This document shows, piece by piece, positions 30,770 to 42,186 of a stretch of 64,000 nucleotides of DNA. Source of the stretch: Ixodes scapularis (lineage: Eukaryota > Arthropoda > Arachnida > Ixodida > Ixodidae); NCBI RefSeq assembly GCF_016920785.2, contig NW_024609846.1, forward strand, positions 108,614,831-108,678,830, in the 5' to 3' direction. The notes under the pieces are model-generated. The model did no database searches and was not told the DNA's origin. It worked only from the letters and a program-made list of their open reading frames with translations. Position numbers and translations under genes: made by a program. Within the stretch, counting starts at the first letter, position 1; the number at the start of each line of letters is the position of its first letter.

Positions 30770-31840
30770 GGGCTGGCCTCTCGGCTTTCTTTGCCACTTT
30801 TGGCACTTATTTGGCACTTCAGTGGGTAGCCAGAAAAGAGCCAAACTTCGGCATGCCCCGAATCGACAAATTAACATTTACTGCGGCAGTTATGGCTCAA
30901 GTCTGGCACTTACTTTGGCACAACTGTGGCGGACCAGAGAAAAGCCAAACTCGGCGAGGCGGAAATACCGAAATTAGGCGTTGCTTTGGTAGTTATGGCT
31001 CAAGTATGGCACACTTCGGCACTCCTGTGGCGTATCAGAGAAACGCCAAATTTTGGCGTGTCCGAAATACCCAAATTAGGCGTTGCTCTGGCAGTTATGG
31101 CTGAATTATTGCATCAACTTTGGCGCTCCTCTGGCGGACCAGAGAAACGCCAAACCTTAGCACGTCCCAAATACCGAAATTAGGCGTTGCTCTGGCAGTT
31201 TTGGCTGAAGTATGGCACCAACTTTGGCGCTCCTCTGGCGGAGCAGAGAAGCGCCAAACCTTGGCATGCCCCGAATTCCCAGTTTAGGTTTTATTATGGC
31301 AGTTATGGCTCAAATCTGGCACCAACTTTAGCGCTCCTCTGGCGGACCAGAGCAACGCCAAACTTTGGCATGTCCAAAATACCTAAATTGGGCATTGCTG
31401 TGGCAGTTATAGCTCTAGTATTGCACTACTTCGGCAATCCTGTGGTGGACCCGAGAAAAGCCAAACTTTGGCACGTCCCAAATACCGAAATTAGGCGTTG
31501 CTCTGGCAGCTATGGCTGAAGTATGGCACCAACTTTGGCGCTCCTCTGGCGGACCAGAGAAACGCCAAACCTTGGCACGTCCCAAATACCGAAATTAGGC
31601 GTTGCTCTGGCAGTTATGGCTGAAGTATGGCACCAACTTTGGCGCTCCTCTGGCAGACCAGAGAAATGCCAAACCTTGGCATGCCCCGAATTCCCAGATT
31701 AGGATTTACTATGGCAGTTATGGCTCAAGTATGGCACCAACTTTGGCACTCCTCTGGCGTACCGGAGAAGAGCCAAACTTTGGCATGCCATAGGATCGCC
31801 CAACTTAGGCTATAGTTAGGCACCGTACTTTGGCACTGAT
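30770..31840. repeat. 104-bp satellite rich in GCCAAA/TTTGGC
   Basis: TTAGGCGTTGCT-type landmarks fall at about 30,974, 31,076, 31,180, 31,284, 31,388, 31,491 and 31,595, a 102-104-bp period over roughly ten units. Each unit contains CAACTTTGGCGCTCCTCTGG and ACGCCAAACCTTGGCA, so units have internal dyads. All three forward frames are largely open, which produces false proteins. Confidence 0.88.
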
Positions 31841-32830
31841 GAATGCCATGATGCAAAAACCGAACTGCGCCAAAGTTGGGCCCTTATGTTTGCCAGACCT
31901 TTCCCCAAGTTGGGCATTCCTCTGGCGTGCTACCTGGGAAGTAATGTACTCTTTCTATCACGAAACAATTTGTCACTTACGTGAAACGCGAGCTCCACAC
32001 ATTTTGTTTCCCCTCTTTGTAATATATTCGCAATAGCCGGATAGGAAGGAAGGGCCAAAACGCATTGCTTCCTGGATGGGCCCCTGCCCCGTAGAGTTCA
32101 ACATATAGCAACATGAACTACGCAGCAATATTTTAAAGCATTTGTAAGCGGCTTAAAAGACTAGACATTCCAACGTTGGTCACATTACACAAGTTGAGGC
32201 AACTGCTAAGACGATCGTGGTCGGCGTCGTCGGCGCAGCTCGGACTGATGGAATGGTCTCGAGCACATTCATTCAACGAGCTGGTTAGCTAGAATCATGC
32301 GATGTCTCTTCGGTCTGTCATACTGCAATAAACAGTTAAATAGTAACCGACTCACCAGATTACTACACTTACGACGACGGTCAAGATAACAGCGGACTGG
32401 ACAGTTACCATAGTAGATTCAAGCAGCAAGGATTGTGGAAACTTCTACCCATCGCTTTTATCATCCCGATATATTCCACCCGACAGGGAGTAATGGAAGC
32501 TGTATCATATAAAGTTCGAAGCTTGTCTTGATGTCCATAAAGTTATGGTGGACGCCGACAAGAACTTATTGGTCGCTTCAGTTGGCGCCAAAATATTCAA
32601 GGTGCTGAATAGCTCCTCGAATACAGCGTATCAGGATCTTGCAAAGAAACTAAAAACACATAACACGTAATATGTTTAAATAATTCGAACACGTGAAGCT
32701 GATTTCGGCTCGTCAGGAAGAAAACTGAAATCTTCCTCGCAGAGCTCTCACATTTTTTTAACCACCTGAACACCTTTCTTGATATTTCTGATCTTTGAAT
32801 TTTCCTTAAATGAACTTGAATTTGTCTTTC
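31841..32830. other. No supported gene
   Basis: Moderately AT-rich, with no domain or clear repeat. Confidence 0.45.
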
Positions 32831-32839
32831 TCTATTTTT

Positions 32840-33245
32840 AGACTTTTATTGTGGAGAAATTGTTTTGTACTCTGTATTTTTTTCTCTTTTTAGCCTCATC
32901 ATTCGACATATTTCGTCCACAGAACATAGTACAAACTTGGGCATAAGACATGTGTTTTAGTCAATCGAACTATTCCGTTAAAATATTTATAATTCTTATG
33001 TTTTACTGCTTCCATGCTATGAAATATTGATAATTTGGTTATTTTTATTCTTATTTGATTTCGCTAATGAATCAATTTCAAAATTTTGTATAATGTGTCT
33101 TTTTTCCCTCTTAATTTTTATGTGGCCCTCTGAACACCGCAAGTGCCTGAGAAGGGGCCAGGCTTCTCAGGCGCTTGCGTATTTTGCCTTAGGCCCTTCT
33201 GCAGAGGAATCTGCAAGCACAAAAAAACAGTCAAACTAAATATAA
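32840..33245 (+). mobile_element. Possible LINE 3' tail
   Basis: T-rich DNA ends in a short hairpin (CAAGTGCCTGAGAAG... ...CTTCTCAGGCGCTTG, about 33,139-33,178) followed by GCCTTAGGCCCTTCTGCAGA. I have seen 3' hairpins of this kind at the ends of CR1-like elements. There is no RT sequence upstream here, so the assignment is tentative. Confidence 0.25.
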
Positions 33246-34120
33246 AGAAATCGGTGAAATACTTCAGAGCAGTGCTTCAAACATTTATCACCAACTCCCA
33301 ATATGCACTTGAAGCCGATGCCCAATGTTGCGCGCTTATGGCAGCATTCATTGTCAGTCTCCGTGACACACGCGTCCGTGCACGCATGGTACTCGAGAGT
33401 CGAGAAGGACCTCACGCATAACGGCGCACTTCGCTTGGCCAAGTCCTATCCTAAAGCCGAAGGGGAGTCATGACGCCTAGACGGAGGAGGCTACGCTGCG
33501 CTGCTCGTCGAAAAGGTGAAGCATTTTACTTCTGTAACAGTCAAGTGTTTCCGATGAGGCAACACCAACTAATCACAGAGCGCTTGCCGCTTCCGAGATG
33601 AGTCATGCATCATTCATGATGTATCAACCCTAAGACTGGCAAGAAAACTTGAAGGCAAACTAGAAGAAATAAGAGAAAGGTGAGAGACAAGGTTCTGAAA
33701 CTTTGTGAACAAAATGTATTTCATACAACGTTTTATATCCCTCTACAACATCATCTAATGCGTAGAAAAAAAAACTCATCACTTTGTTTTCAATGTGACT
33801 GAATTTTAATTCAGTTTTTTACGTTGTAGAAGACCTTGGGAGAAGGGTACAAACGCGTTGTTTTAAATAAAGTTTGTTAGATGAGTATAAGACGTTTGCC
33901 TACCACATTCCTTTGGTTTATTCTAAGTTACATTCAAGTTTCTTAGTCTCAGGATTTAAACATCATGACTATTACGCATGCGCTCGCCTGCACGTGGATC
34001 ATTTTTTCGAATGAGTCATGCAATGCCTTGTTAAACGAGACCGCATTGCAAAGGTATGACGATCAAATGGCCGTCGGAACACAACTGGCAAACAAAAGGA
34101 AAAGGTGAAAACTTTCCTTT
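33246..34120. other. No supported gene
   Basis: Nothing recognisable; short frames only. Confidence 0.45.
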
Positions 34121-34121
34121 C

Positions 34122-34175
34122 CACGCGCACCTTTCACCCATGGTAGCTGACTACCATGGGTGAAAGGTGCGCGTG
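34122..34175. repeat. Perfect 25-bp palindrome, 4-nt loop
   Basis: The left arm 34,122-34,146 starts CACGCGCACCTTTCACCCAT and the right arm 34,151-34,175 is its exact complement, with CTGA between. It is followed by poly-T/TTTC tracts and a segment at 34,278-34,310 (GTTGCGAGTCAGCGCTCTGT) related to the 5'-like piece of PLE-C. Confidence 0.95.
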
Positions 34176-34199
34176 TGATTGCGTACAGTAATGTCTTTT

Positions 34200-35220
34200 T
34201 CCTTTTTTCTTTTTTTTCTTCTTCTTTTCCTGTATAATTTTATCTTTTTTCTTTCTCTTTGTCTTTCTCTTTTTCGTTGAGTAAAGAAGCCGTAGTTGCG
34301 AGTCAGCGCTCTGTCCTGTCTGGTGTGTTTCTTCCTATTTCTATCGTCGCGCTGTTTTATTCCATTATGTAAAAGAAATAGATTTGCAATAAAAATTTGA
34401 TTCCTAGATAAAAACGTGTAATAATCGCGCACAACAATATTTAATAATAATACAAAATTATTATATTAGCAAATATTCTCTTTGAATCAAGTACAATAAA
34501 AACGAAGACACAGCAGAAGCATTGTGTAACGTACCAAGCCATTTCTGCAGTCATAATGCGAGGTGTCCGAAAACGTTGAAACAATGTATTTTTGTTGAGG
34601 CGATAAAAACAGGTCTACGAAAGAGAATGACCAAGGCGATACAAAAGTTGAAAAATAATTCACTATATACTTGCCTATAACGGGATATAAAAATACAATT
34701 ATAATATAGCCCTACGGTGAAATTCGATGGCGAATTTGCATATCGACGACTATGGCTATGCGGTATCAGTCGCGAGAAGGCTTTTAATTAGAAGTTTACG
34801 AATATCGAAGTGTCATTACTAGATTCGATTTTGTTAAAAGAAGGGGTTGTCGTGGCTTTCCGTTCCACTGTGAAGGTTATGAATGACGCAGTGCGATTCG
34901 ATCCGAATCGGATTTGTCAGACCTCTGCTCTTAATTTGATGTTTATACTTTAGATATGCCACTCTGAAATCGAGTTATTTCTCAGTGTGAATGAGCACAT
35001 TTAGAACTGGATAAGTAAACTTATTTCTGGCCTAGTTTTGTGCATATGTGGGCATGGCAGTACAACACGAGGCATGACGGCTAAACAGTTCTTCCTGATC
35101 ACGCAGGTTAGTATAACGTACATGGATTACCATTAATTCAGAAGTAACGATGACTGTCTCATAATGCTGCCATGCCTCGGGATATTCGTCTGTATCCTCG
35201 CAGATTGTGTTCATTGAGTG
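34200..35220. other. T-rich tract, then AT-rich DNA without a gene
   Basis: Poly-T/TTTC to 34,280, then a possible retroelement leader sharing GAGTC-GCGCTCTGT with 25,630-25,650. The rest is AT-rich with no domain. Confidence 0.45.
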
Positions 35221-35223
35221 TAG

Positions 35224-35268
35224 TTGTTGTTACTCTTAGCGGAGGACGTTGAGACTAACCCCGGCTCA
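35224..35268 (+). other. 2A-like peptide coding segment
   Basis: Reads LLLLLAEDVETNPGS. Canonical 2A ribosome-skipping peptides end D-V-E-x-N-P-G-P, and CR1-type LINEs are known to carry such peptides at the start of ORF1. Here the final Pro is Ser and an in-frame TAG lies immediately upstream, so it should be non-functional in this copy. Confidence 0.7.
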
Positions 35269-35505
35269 AACACGGAAGCCATGCCGGAGGTCCTAAAAAG
35301 TCGGAAGGATGTTGCTAAGAACATGAAAAAAATGCGAAAAAAAACTAAGCCTAAAGGAGTCGTTTAATGGCATTAACACGTGGCTATCTAATATCGAAGC
35401 GACCATTGACGAGGTCGACGCACGGCGAAATCTTTTTAGAATTACGAAACTAGGATTTCTGAGTTATCTAGCACCGTTTACCACTTGACGTGAACAATAT
35501 CGCAA

Positions 35506-36039
35506 ATGAACCAGAAGGTTGGTGACCTCGAAAACCGTAGCCGACGCAACAATGTAATTGTTTACGGCATACCCGAAGACCCTCGGGAGAACCCTGCTCA
35601 ACTAAGGCAAAAGATTTACACTGACGTTTTTGATGGCCTGCTGGATTTAACTGCTACCTCCATTGAAAGGATATACAGACTGGGTTACAGCAAGGGAACT
35701 AAGCCACGGCCTGCCCTCCTGAACCTCCGTAATTTCAATGAAAAAACGAGTATTTTCAAAAATATTCGGAAACTGAAAAATACCGGAGTTTCCATTTCCG
35801 ATGACTACTCCAAGCCAGTCCGGCTACTTCGCAAAAAGTTATGGGACAACGCAGCCCAGGACAGAAAACAAGAAGATAAAGTCACCCTCGTATATAATAA
35901 AATGAAGATTACCGGTCTCACTTACAAGTGGAACGCTGTAAATGATGCCAGATTTTGCGTTTCTAGACCAAACGCAACACGAGAGTGTGATGAAGATTTT
36001 TGGAACCGTGACATGAGAATTATTGTTCATACACGTTAA
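35506..36039 (+). CDS. LINE ORF1 (RNA-binding protein)
   Basis: A 177-codon open frame. It begins with a short coiled-coil-like stretch (NQKVGDLENRSRRNNVIVYG) that leads into the RRM-like fold of LINE ORF1 proteins, followed by a basic C-terminal domain (RKLKNTGVSISDDYSKPVR). ORF1 proteins coat element RNA. Upstream sequence to the 2A-like segment is in broken frames, so the N-terminus is missing. A GTGAAC-AATAT context before the first Met gives no clear start. Confidence 0.75.
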   Translation: MNQKVGDLENRSRRNNVIVYGIPEDPRENPAQLRQKIYTDVFDGLLDLTATSIERIYRLGYSKGTKPRPALLNLRNFNEKTSIFKNIRKLKNTGVSISDDYSKPVRLLRKKLWDNAAQDRKQEDKVTLVYNKMKITGLTYKWNAVNDARFCVSRPNATRECDEDFWNRDMRIIVHTR

Positions 36040-36041
36040 AA

Positions 36042-36720
36042 CTGATAAATGTAAACGCTAGAAGTCTTGTAAATAAAGTTGTTGATCTTAAATGCGCGTG
36101 CTACATGACTATGATCCTGATGTCGTCACCGTGACGGAAACATGGTTACACGAGGCAATCACAGATTCCGAGACAATTCCTCCTTATATAACATACTTCG
36201 GAGTGACCGAGAATCTCGTGGCCGGTGGCGTTCCCATAATCTTAAAAAAATCACCTAAATCTTGTAGTACTTGATTAAGTCTTAAAAATTGAGTCATTGT
36301 GGCTAAAATTAACTAGTTTTACTCCTGCAATCGTTATAGGTTTCGTTTACCGACCTCCGAATGCTTGACCATCCTATCTTGAAGTGCTTACTGATTTTGT
36401 TTAAAAAGTTAAACAAAAACACCCGCTCTTTTTTAAGGCTGGTGATTTTAATTTGCCTTCAGTTGACTGAGAATCTGTCAGTAGCAATTCCACAGACTGC
36501 CCCAATACTTCCCTACTAATTGAGATAGCATGCAATAATAATCTACTTCAAATTGTAAACAATCTTACACGTATTACTGCGTGTTCTCATTCCATACTCC
36601 ACTTTGCGTTCATATCCGACGCGATTGCGGCACGCAACTATGAGTGTAACGTAGTGGAAGGAATTTCTGATCATCAGATGGTGGTAGTTGAAATTTCATC
36701 TTCTGGAACTAAACAATCAC
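36042..36720 (+). pseudogene. LINE AP endonuclease domain
   Basis: Landmarks over two or three frames: INVNARSLVNKVVDLK, then DYDPDVVTVTETWLHEAI (catalytic T-E-T-W-L), then FVYRPPN, GDFNLPSVD near 36,445 (catalytic D-F-N) and GISDHQMVV near 36,660 (S-D-H). It nicks target DNA. Stops at several points abolish it. Confidence 0.75.
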
Positions 36721-38574
36721 TGCGTAAACAGAATAATCCCACGCTTATTTTTCATTTCTTCAAAGCTGAGGATGAGCCCATTGTTGACGTGCTGGAACTT
36801 TACCTGGACACGTTTTTAAATATGTGTTCAGATGGTTGCTCTATTGACCTTCTTTGGGGCTTTTTTAAGAAGGTTGTGCTTGAATGTTCCCACCGTTTTC
36901 TTCCAATGAGCACTAAAGTTGAACGCAAGCATAGGCCGTGGATAACTCGTGAGGTTCTGCACTTGTTTCTGAATGAATTCTGGAGGGTGTTATTAAATTC
37001 TGGAGGGCGTTATCGCCAGCCTGAAAAAAGATATCCACGCTTTTCGTTTCAGACAGCCCGGTAAACGATGATAGCGCTATCGAAGAAGGTTTTAACGAAT
37101 ATTTTGCGCCTGTCTTCACTACGGATAACGGCACAGTGCCTTGCTTTCATCAGTCGTCCACTTTATCAAAGTTACCTGATATCATTGTTTCTACAGAAGG
37201 AATATTCTCAGCTCTGCTTAATCTTCCAGCAAAGAAAGGCGTTGCTGCTGACGGTATTCCAAATTCATTTTTGATTCGCTACGCTGTGTGGTGCTCGAAA
37301 TAACTTTACCTTATTTTTCAAAGGTCTTTTACTAAATCTGTCGTTCCTGCTGAGTGGAAATATGCAAAAGTAATTCCCGTTCACAAAACTGGTTCCCTGA
37401 TACTAGCGGCAAGCTATAGGCCTATTACATTACTTCCGTACTGTTCGAAACTGCTAGTGTTTTTAAACACCTCGCGAATTACTTAGAGACATTGCTTTTT
37501 TTCTTTTCAACATGGTTTCCGTCATGGCCTCTCTACTACGACGCAGTTACCTGAAACAGTGCATAACTTTGCAAATATCCAGAATCGATCCAAACAAAAT
37601 CTACGTCATATTCCTAGATCTCTCTAAGCTTTTGATAGACCATCACGTAGTAAACTTCTCCTGAAAATTAAACCAGTTGTTCAAAACGAAGATGTCTTTC
37701 GCTGGCTCGAGAGCTCCTTACAGGACAGAAACAGTATGTACAGATCAACTCGAGTGAATCATCATTAGTCCCTGTTTTATCGGGTGTTCCTCAAGGTTTG
37801 GTCCTGGGGCCATTACTGTTCTCAATTTTTATAAACGATTTAACCGCTAATATTCTAGTACGTGTTCGGCTGTTCGCAGATTATGTGGTTTTATTTACAG
37901 AAGTCAATGAAATAAGTGACCAGACTCTACTAAACACCTGCTTGTACAAGATGTCGCACTGGTGCGACTCGTCGCAGATATCATTAACTGTCAAGAAGTG
38001 TGTTCGAAGGCATATAACTCGTTAGTTAAGCCATCTTTCTTTTGATTATTTCATTAATAGTACTTGACTAGCCGAAGTTACTTCTTATAAATTCTTGGGT
38101 GTCATCATATCGAATGACCTACGCTAGAACACTCATGTCATGTCTACTGCGCGCAAAGTACTATCTAAGTTATTGTACTTAAGACGAAATTTAAAACATG
38201 TCTCTTATGACGTCAAATTGACAGCCTTTAAAACTTTTATATTACCCATCCCAGAATACGCTTCGGTGGTTTGGGACCCTTTTACAAATACCAACATAAA
38301 CGTCCTTGAAAATGTCCAAAGAAAACGTTTAGGCTTCATTCATAATAAATTCCAGCGAAAATATCCCGTCTCTGAATTGTACGCCCTTTCTGGGGTAAAC
38401 TTACTAAAGCATAGACCCATATTTACGCGAATAAGGTTCCTATTAGATCGATTAAACAATCGGTTTAAAATCGACATCTCCTTAATGTATATCACCCGCT
38501 CCTCAAAATTATCCCATGCGAAGTTATCATTGCAGAACACACAATTAATTCAACTGTCGGATTACTGCATTTAA
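36720..38574 (+). pseudogene. LINE reverse transcriptase domain
   Basis: KKGVAADGIPNSFLIRY near 37,240, SGVPQGLVLGPLLFSIFIND near 37,780-37,840, and the active-site box read as FADYVVL (37,873), where the family has F/Y-A-D-D: the second Asp is Tyr. C-terminal thumb segments at 38,140-38,574 (TARKVLSKLLYLRRNLKHVS, then EYASVVWDPFT) end at TAA. Several frameshifts. Confidence 0.8.
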
Positions 38575-38620
38575 GTATTCTTTTTTTTTTCCAAGGACTG
38601 TTCACGACAAAAACTCAATA

Positions 38621-38655
38621 CTGGTCGTCCTTCTTTATTAAAGAAGGACGACCAG
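38621..38655. repeat. 17-bp palindrome with 1-nt loop
   Basis: CTGGTCGTCCTTCTTTA, one T, then the exact complement. It lies 50 bp after the RT stop in the LINE 3' region. Confidence 0.95.
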
Positions 38656-38890
38656 AGTCGTTTTTCTTTAATTAACTCAGCGATTTTTCTAATTCCTGTA
38701 TCTTATTCCTTTATTAATTTTTTTTTGCAATGAAGATTGTCTTTGTATACCGCTGTGTTTTTTTTGTTTTGTTTTTTCATATGTTTAATCATTCCTGTGT
38801 TTTTTAATCATTCCTGTGTTTAATCATTCCTGTGTTTTAAACCACTCCTACCACGTCTCCTGAAATAGGAAACAGTAGTATAAATAAATA

Positions 38891-39820
38891 AATATATAAA
38901 TAAATATGCTCGGCTTGCTTCTTTTATCTTGCCGGGATGCATACCACACACTTACCGTTCCTTCATTTATTCTGTGTAGTGTTTGTTTGCGTACTGTTTA
39001 AAGAAACTTAAAATAACATATTTTATTCGGCTTGAGGATGCTATACTAAAAAAATATTATGGCTAGGAAATTCGAGTATACTTCCTTTGTAGCATTCGAG
39101 CAACCGTAACACGTTCTTTTGTATAACTACGTTTTTGGTAATTTGTGTCGCTTTTACCCTAAACCATGATTCCCTAACACATTTTAGAAGAATGCAAATA
39201 CTAATACGTTATTTCTAAGACCAGTTAGGAATAAAAAGGTTTTTGGCTTGTATGCAGCCAACTGATCTGCTCCAATCCGCTTTGAGTTCGGCCACATGGG
39301 TTGCCAACTTAATCTCTAATTAAACCAAATTCCCTCTCCCCCCCTCCAAAACAATCTTTTCTTCACTTGTCTTATAACAATACCTAAATGTTTAAGAATG
39401 ATAGAGATATCCCTGTATATTTATTGGTTTAAATACACAGCCATTTAGTTTTATCTTAGTTTAATTGTAGCTGACTAGTTTGAAGCCAGGACGACAGATT
39501 TGTTCGTCCGATATTAAAGAAAAGTCCCTGTCCCACCGGAAAAAAAAATGCTCTTGTGTCAGAGGCGTACATTACTAGCTTGCAAATGGGGGGGGGGGGG
39601 GCGGTCGGGTGAGGTCCGGGATGTCTGTAGTATCATGTTTACATGCTAGAAATAAAAATTGTCTCAGAATGGATCCTCGGGGTACAACATGCGTCATTTC
39701 TTATTTGAGTATCCGGCTCTGAATATTCCACCTCTTATAATCTGTCAGAAAATACTCAATTATGTAGCGTTCAATATTTTTCCCGAAGAACACCATGGTT
39801 TCCATAAGATTTCCTACTGG
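38891..39820. other. No supported gene
   Basis: AT-rich with a poly-G run at about 39,589-39,601. Nothing coding. Confidence 0.5.
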
Positions 39821-39824
39821 TTTT

Positions 39825-40482
39825 AGAGCGCAGCTCTTAGGGGCCCGTTCCCGGCTTGAGCGGCGTCGGCGTCGCCGTCGCCGTCGGCGTAACCAAGGTC
39901 ATCCCAAGGTCACGTGACCCCCAAGGTCACGTGACCCCTCCCAAGGTCATCTCAAGGTCACGTGACCCTTTGAAGGTCCCGTGACCCCCAAGGTCACGTG
40001 ACCCCCAAGTCACGTGACCCCTCTGAGGTCACGTGACCCATCTGAGGTCACGTGGTCCCCTCCCCAAGGTCACGTGACCCCTCACAAGGTCATCTCAAGG
40101 TCACGTGACCCCAAGGTGACCCCCACGTGACCCCCAGGTCACGTGACCCCTCTGAGGTCACGTGACCCCCCGAGGTCACGTGACCCCCCAAGGTCACGTG
40201 ACCCCCGAGGTCACGCCCCAAGGTCACGTGACCCCCTGAGGTCACGTGACCTTGAGGGGACCCCCATGTGACACCCAAGGTCACGTGACCCCCAGGTCAC
40301 GCCTCCCCGAGGTCACGTGACCCCCCTCCCCGAAGTCACGTGACACCCCCCCCCCCCCCCCCCCGAGGTCACGTGACCCCCCCCCCGGAGCATATTAAAG
40401 AATGAGGGGAGGAGGAGGAGAAGGAGGAGGGGTCTACCCTCCCCTCAGTACCCCTCACTCCTCCTCCTCAAGAGCTGCGCTC
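39825..40482. mobile_element. Palindromic-satellite element, complete copy
   Basis: Bounded by AGAGCGCAGCTCTT at the left and its inverse AAGAGCTGCGCTC at the right, a 13-bp terminal repeat. The left has the CGGCGTCGGCGTCGCCGTCG tract, the centre about 19 CACGTGA motifs, and the right GGAGGAGG/CCTCC tracts. Similarity to the first-kilobase element continues past the right end (CAATTCGGCGTTACAGGG...) to about 40,520, so the true border may lie there. No ORF. Confidence 0.55.
39900..40380. repeat. CACGTGA palindromic array, copy 2
   Basis: About 19 copies of GGTCACGTGACCCC at variable 12-40-bp spacing, with CC/CG-rich spacers and a poly-C run near 40,347-40,364. Confidence 0.9.
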
Positions 40483-40561
40483 CAATTCGGCGTTACAGGG
40501 AGTTGTAAACGGCTTTCACTTTTTTGCATTATCGTATAGGCAACTTGCAGTGCTGTTTGGT

Positions 40562-40700
40562 TTGGCGCCATCTAGCGACTGAAGCAAGAATTATTGGGTA
40601 CCCCTGTGAGTGGCGGCTGCATTGTTCAAACGTGAGCTTTTACTCTTGTGGCGCCCCTTAGTCTAGTGTCTGAAGCAAGAAATACGGCGTATCCCAGGAA
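40562..40700 (+). repeat. Two-copy direct repeat with GGCGCC
   Basis: TGGCGCCATCTAGCGACTGA, then AGCAAGAA, is repeated in altered form about 90 bp later (TGGCGCCCCTTAGTCTAGTG, then CTGAAGCAAGAA), each followed by a GTATCCC/GGTACCCC-like end. It is an interspersed repeat of unknown type. Confidence 0.5.
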
Positions 40701-41225
40701 GCCGTGATCGCGTAGCGTGCGAGTAGAGCAGAAGCTACGGCCCTGGCGGGCCAATCGAAACGTGACTGCGTATCTCCGGAGCACGCCTCAACTTCAAAGT
40801 AGTATCAGGCTTTTCGCTGCGTCATGCTCCAATATGTGTGCGTTGAGCTCGTATACGTCAAGCATTTTGAAGCCTTCGGCACGCAATCTGGGGCTTATCG
40901 TTCATTGCGGTCGGTTCGCTTGCAAAGCAGAATCCACTGATCGCAACTGCAACGACAATCAAATAACAACGCGCGCATAAACAAAGAGCTGTTTGTTTAG
41001 CGGTCTCAAACGCCACTCAGGGGATCACACGCGTGCGAAGCGCATCTGAGAAGGGGAAAAAAGGCGTTTAGCTACTCGAACTACGTCGTGAGAGGTTACT
41101 GTTGATCTGTTACAGACTGCGTTGCCGCAATTTCCCAGCCCGCACACATTTGTTGGGCCCCCGTTGGCCGAACGATGGCAAAAATGAATCCAATTTTGGT
41201 CTGAAGTTAGCATTTTTGAAGACTA
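40700..41225. other. No supported gene
   Basis: Short frames on both strands without domains. Confidence 0.45.
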
Positions 41226-41229
41226 CACC

Positions 41230-41520
41230 CGATTCAATGGTCGTCCAATATGGCTGCCAATGTTGGACCGCTGGTTTTCCAACGTTCTCGCCCACGTTAG
41301 ACCAACGTAGTTTGCAGTTTTTTTCCAACATTGGCATGTAGGTTTCACCGTTGACTGAACCAACAATCTCATCCAGCGCCTTACACACTGGAGCATTCAA
41401 CATTGGCTTAAATATTGGCTATTTCAACATTGGAATCCACTCTAATACACTGGCTACTTCCCATCCATTGTCTATGCCATTATTGGATGCCATTTTTCAG
41501 CCAGTGCTCCAACCAGCGTC
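41230..41520. repeat. Degenerate CCAACATTGG-type repeats
   Basis: CCAATGTTGG, CCAACGTT, CCAACATTGG, CAACATTGGC and AATATTGGC recur irregularly. The CCAAT/ATTGG dyad resembles the array at 51.4-52.1 kb, suggesting one decayed satellite family. Confidence 0.55.
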
Positions 41521-42183
41521 AGAAATATCAGTGGAGAGAATTAAGCTAGTATGTTTCCCTTTTTTCCTCAAGCACTCTTCTCTTTCTGATACTAAATCTA
41601 ATAAATGCAGCACTTTTAACCTATTTGGACACTTTGGAAATCATTAAAGCGTGAAAATGAATTGTTCAAAACATTTGACAGTTCATAATTTTTTTTTTTT
41701 TTTAACAGAATAAAAAGGTTTAAAACATTGTATGACCAGGGGGCCTAGGCTGACTCGGTGGCAGGGTCGGCAGGCTCGGTAGTGGACAGGGCAGAGGGCT
41801 GGGCGAAGGGCTGGGCAAAGGGATTCCACGCACGGGTCTGGCCACAGGATTCCCAATCAGACAGAAGCTGGGGTTCGGATTCAGGTGAAAAGTTTCAGAG
41901 GCTCTCAGCTCTCTGTTACGCTTGTCAATAACTAATATAAAGTAAAACATAGCTTCATTATTAATCGCCGACCTCTAATTAAGTATTCGATTAATCGGTT
42001 CAGTTGCTCTTCAAGTATAAAATCTCGGAAAGGCGTACCGACTTTTTTATGTTTACTTTTATATATTATAAACTCTCGTTTCCAGTGAATGATATTTCGT
42101 TATTTTGTATGTAAAAAACTTAATACGGCCTTCTAAAATAAATAGAGGCCCAGTTAAGACACCGGGGCCGACTTGTTGGATTC
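41521..42183. other. No supported gene
   Basis: AT-rich with a poly-T run near 41,690 and a CAGGGC-rich patch near 41,760-41,830. No domain. Confidence 0.45.
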
Positions 42184-42186
42184 AGT

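Larger units (their letters stand above)
35224..38890 (+). mobile_element. CR1/Jockey-like LINE, near full length, decayed
   Basis: In order: a 2A-like leader, ORF1, an AP-type endonuclease and an RT, ending in an (AATA)n tail near 38,890. Stops and frameshifts break ORF2. It has the same orientation as the Gypsy copies and opposite to the M13 gene. Confidence 0.85.

Noticed and set aside
30770..31840. Repeat protein encoded by long plus-strand frames (AKFGMPKIPKLG-type repeats)
   Set aside because: All frames are open because the 104-bp satellite lacks stops; the repeat lengths are not multiples of three and frames drift.
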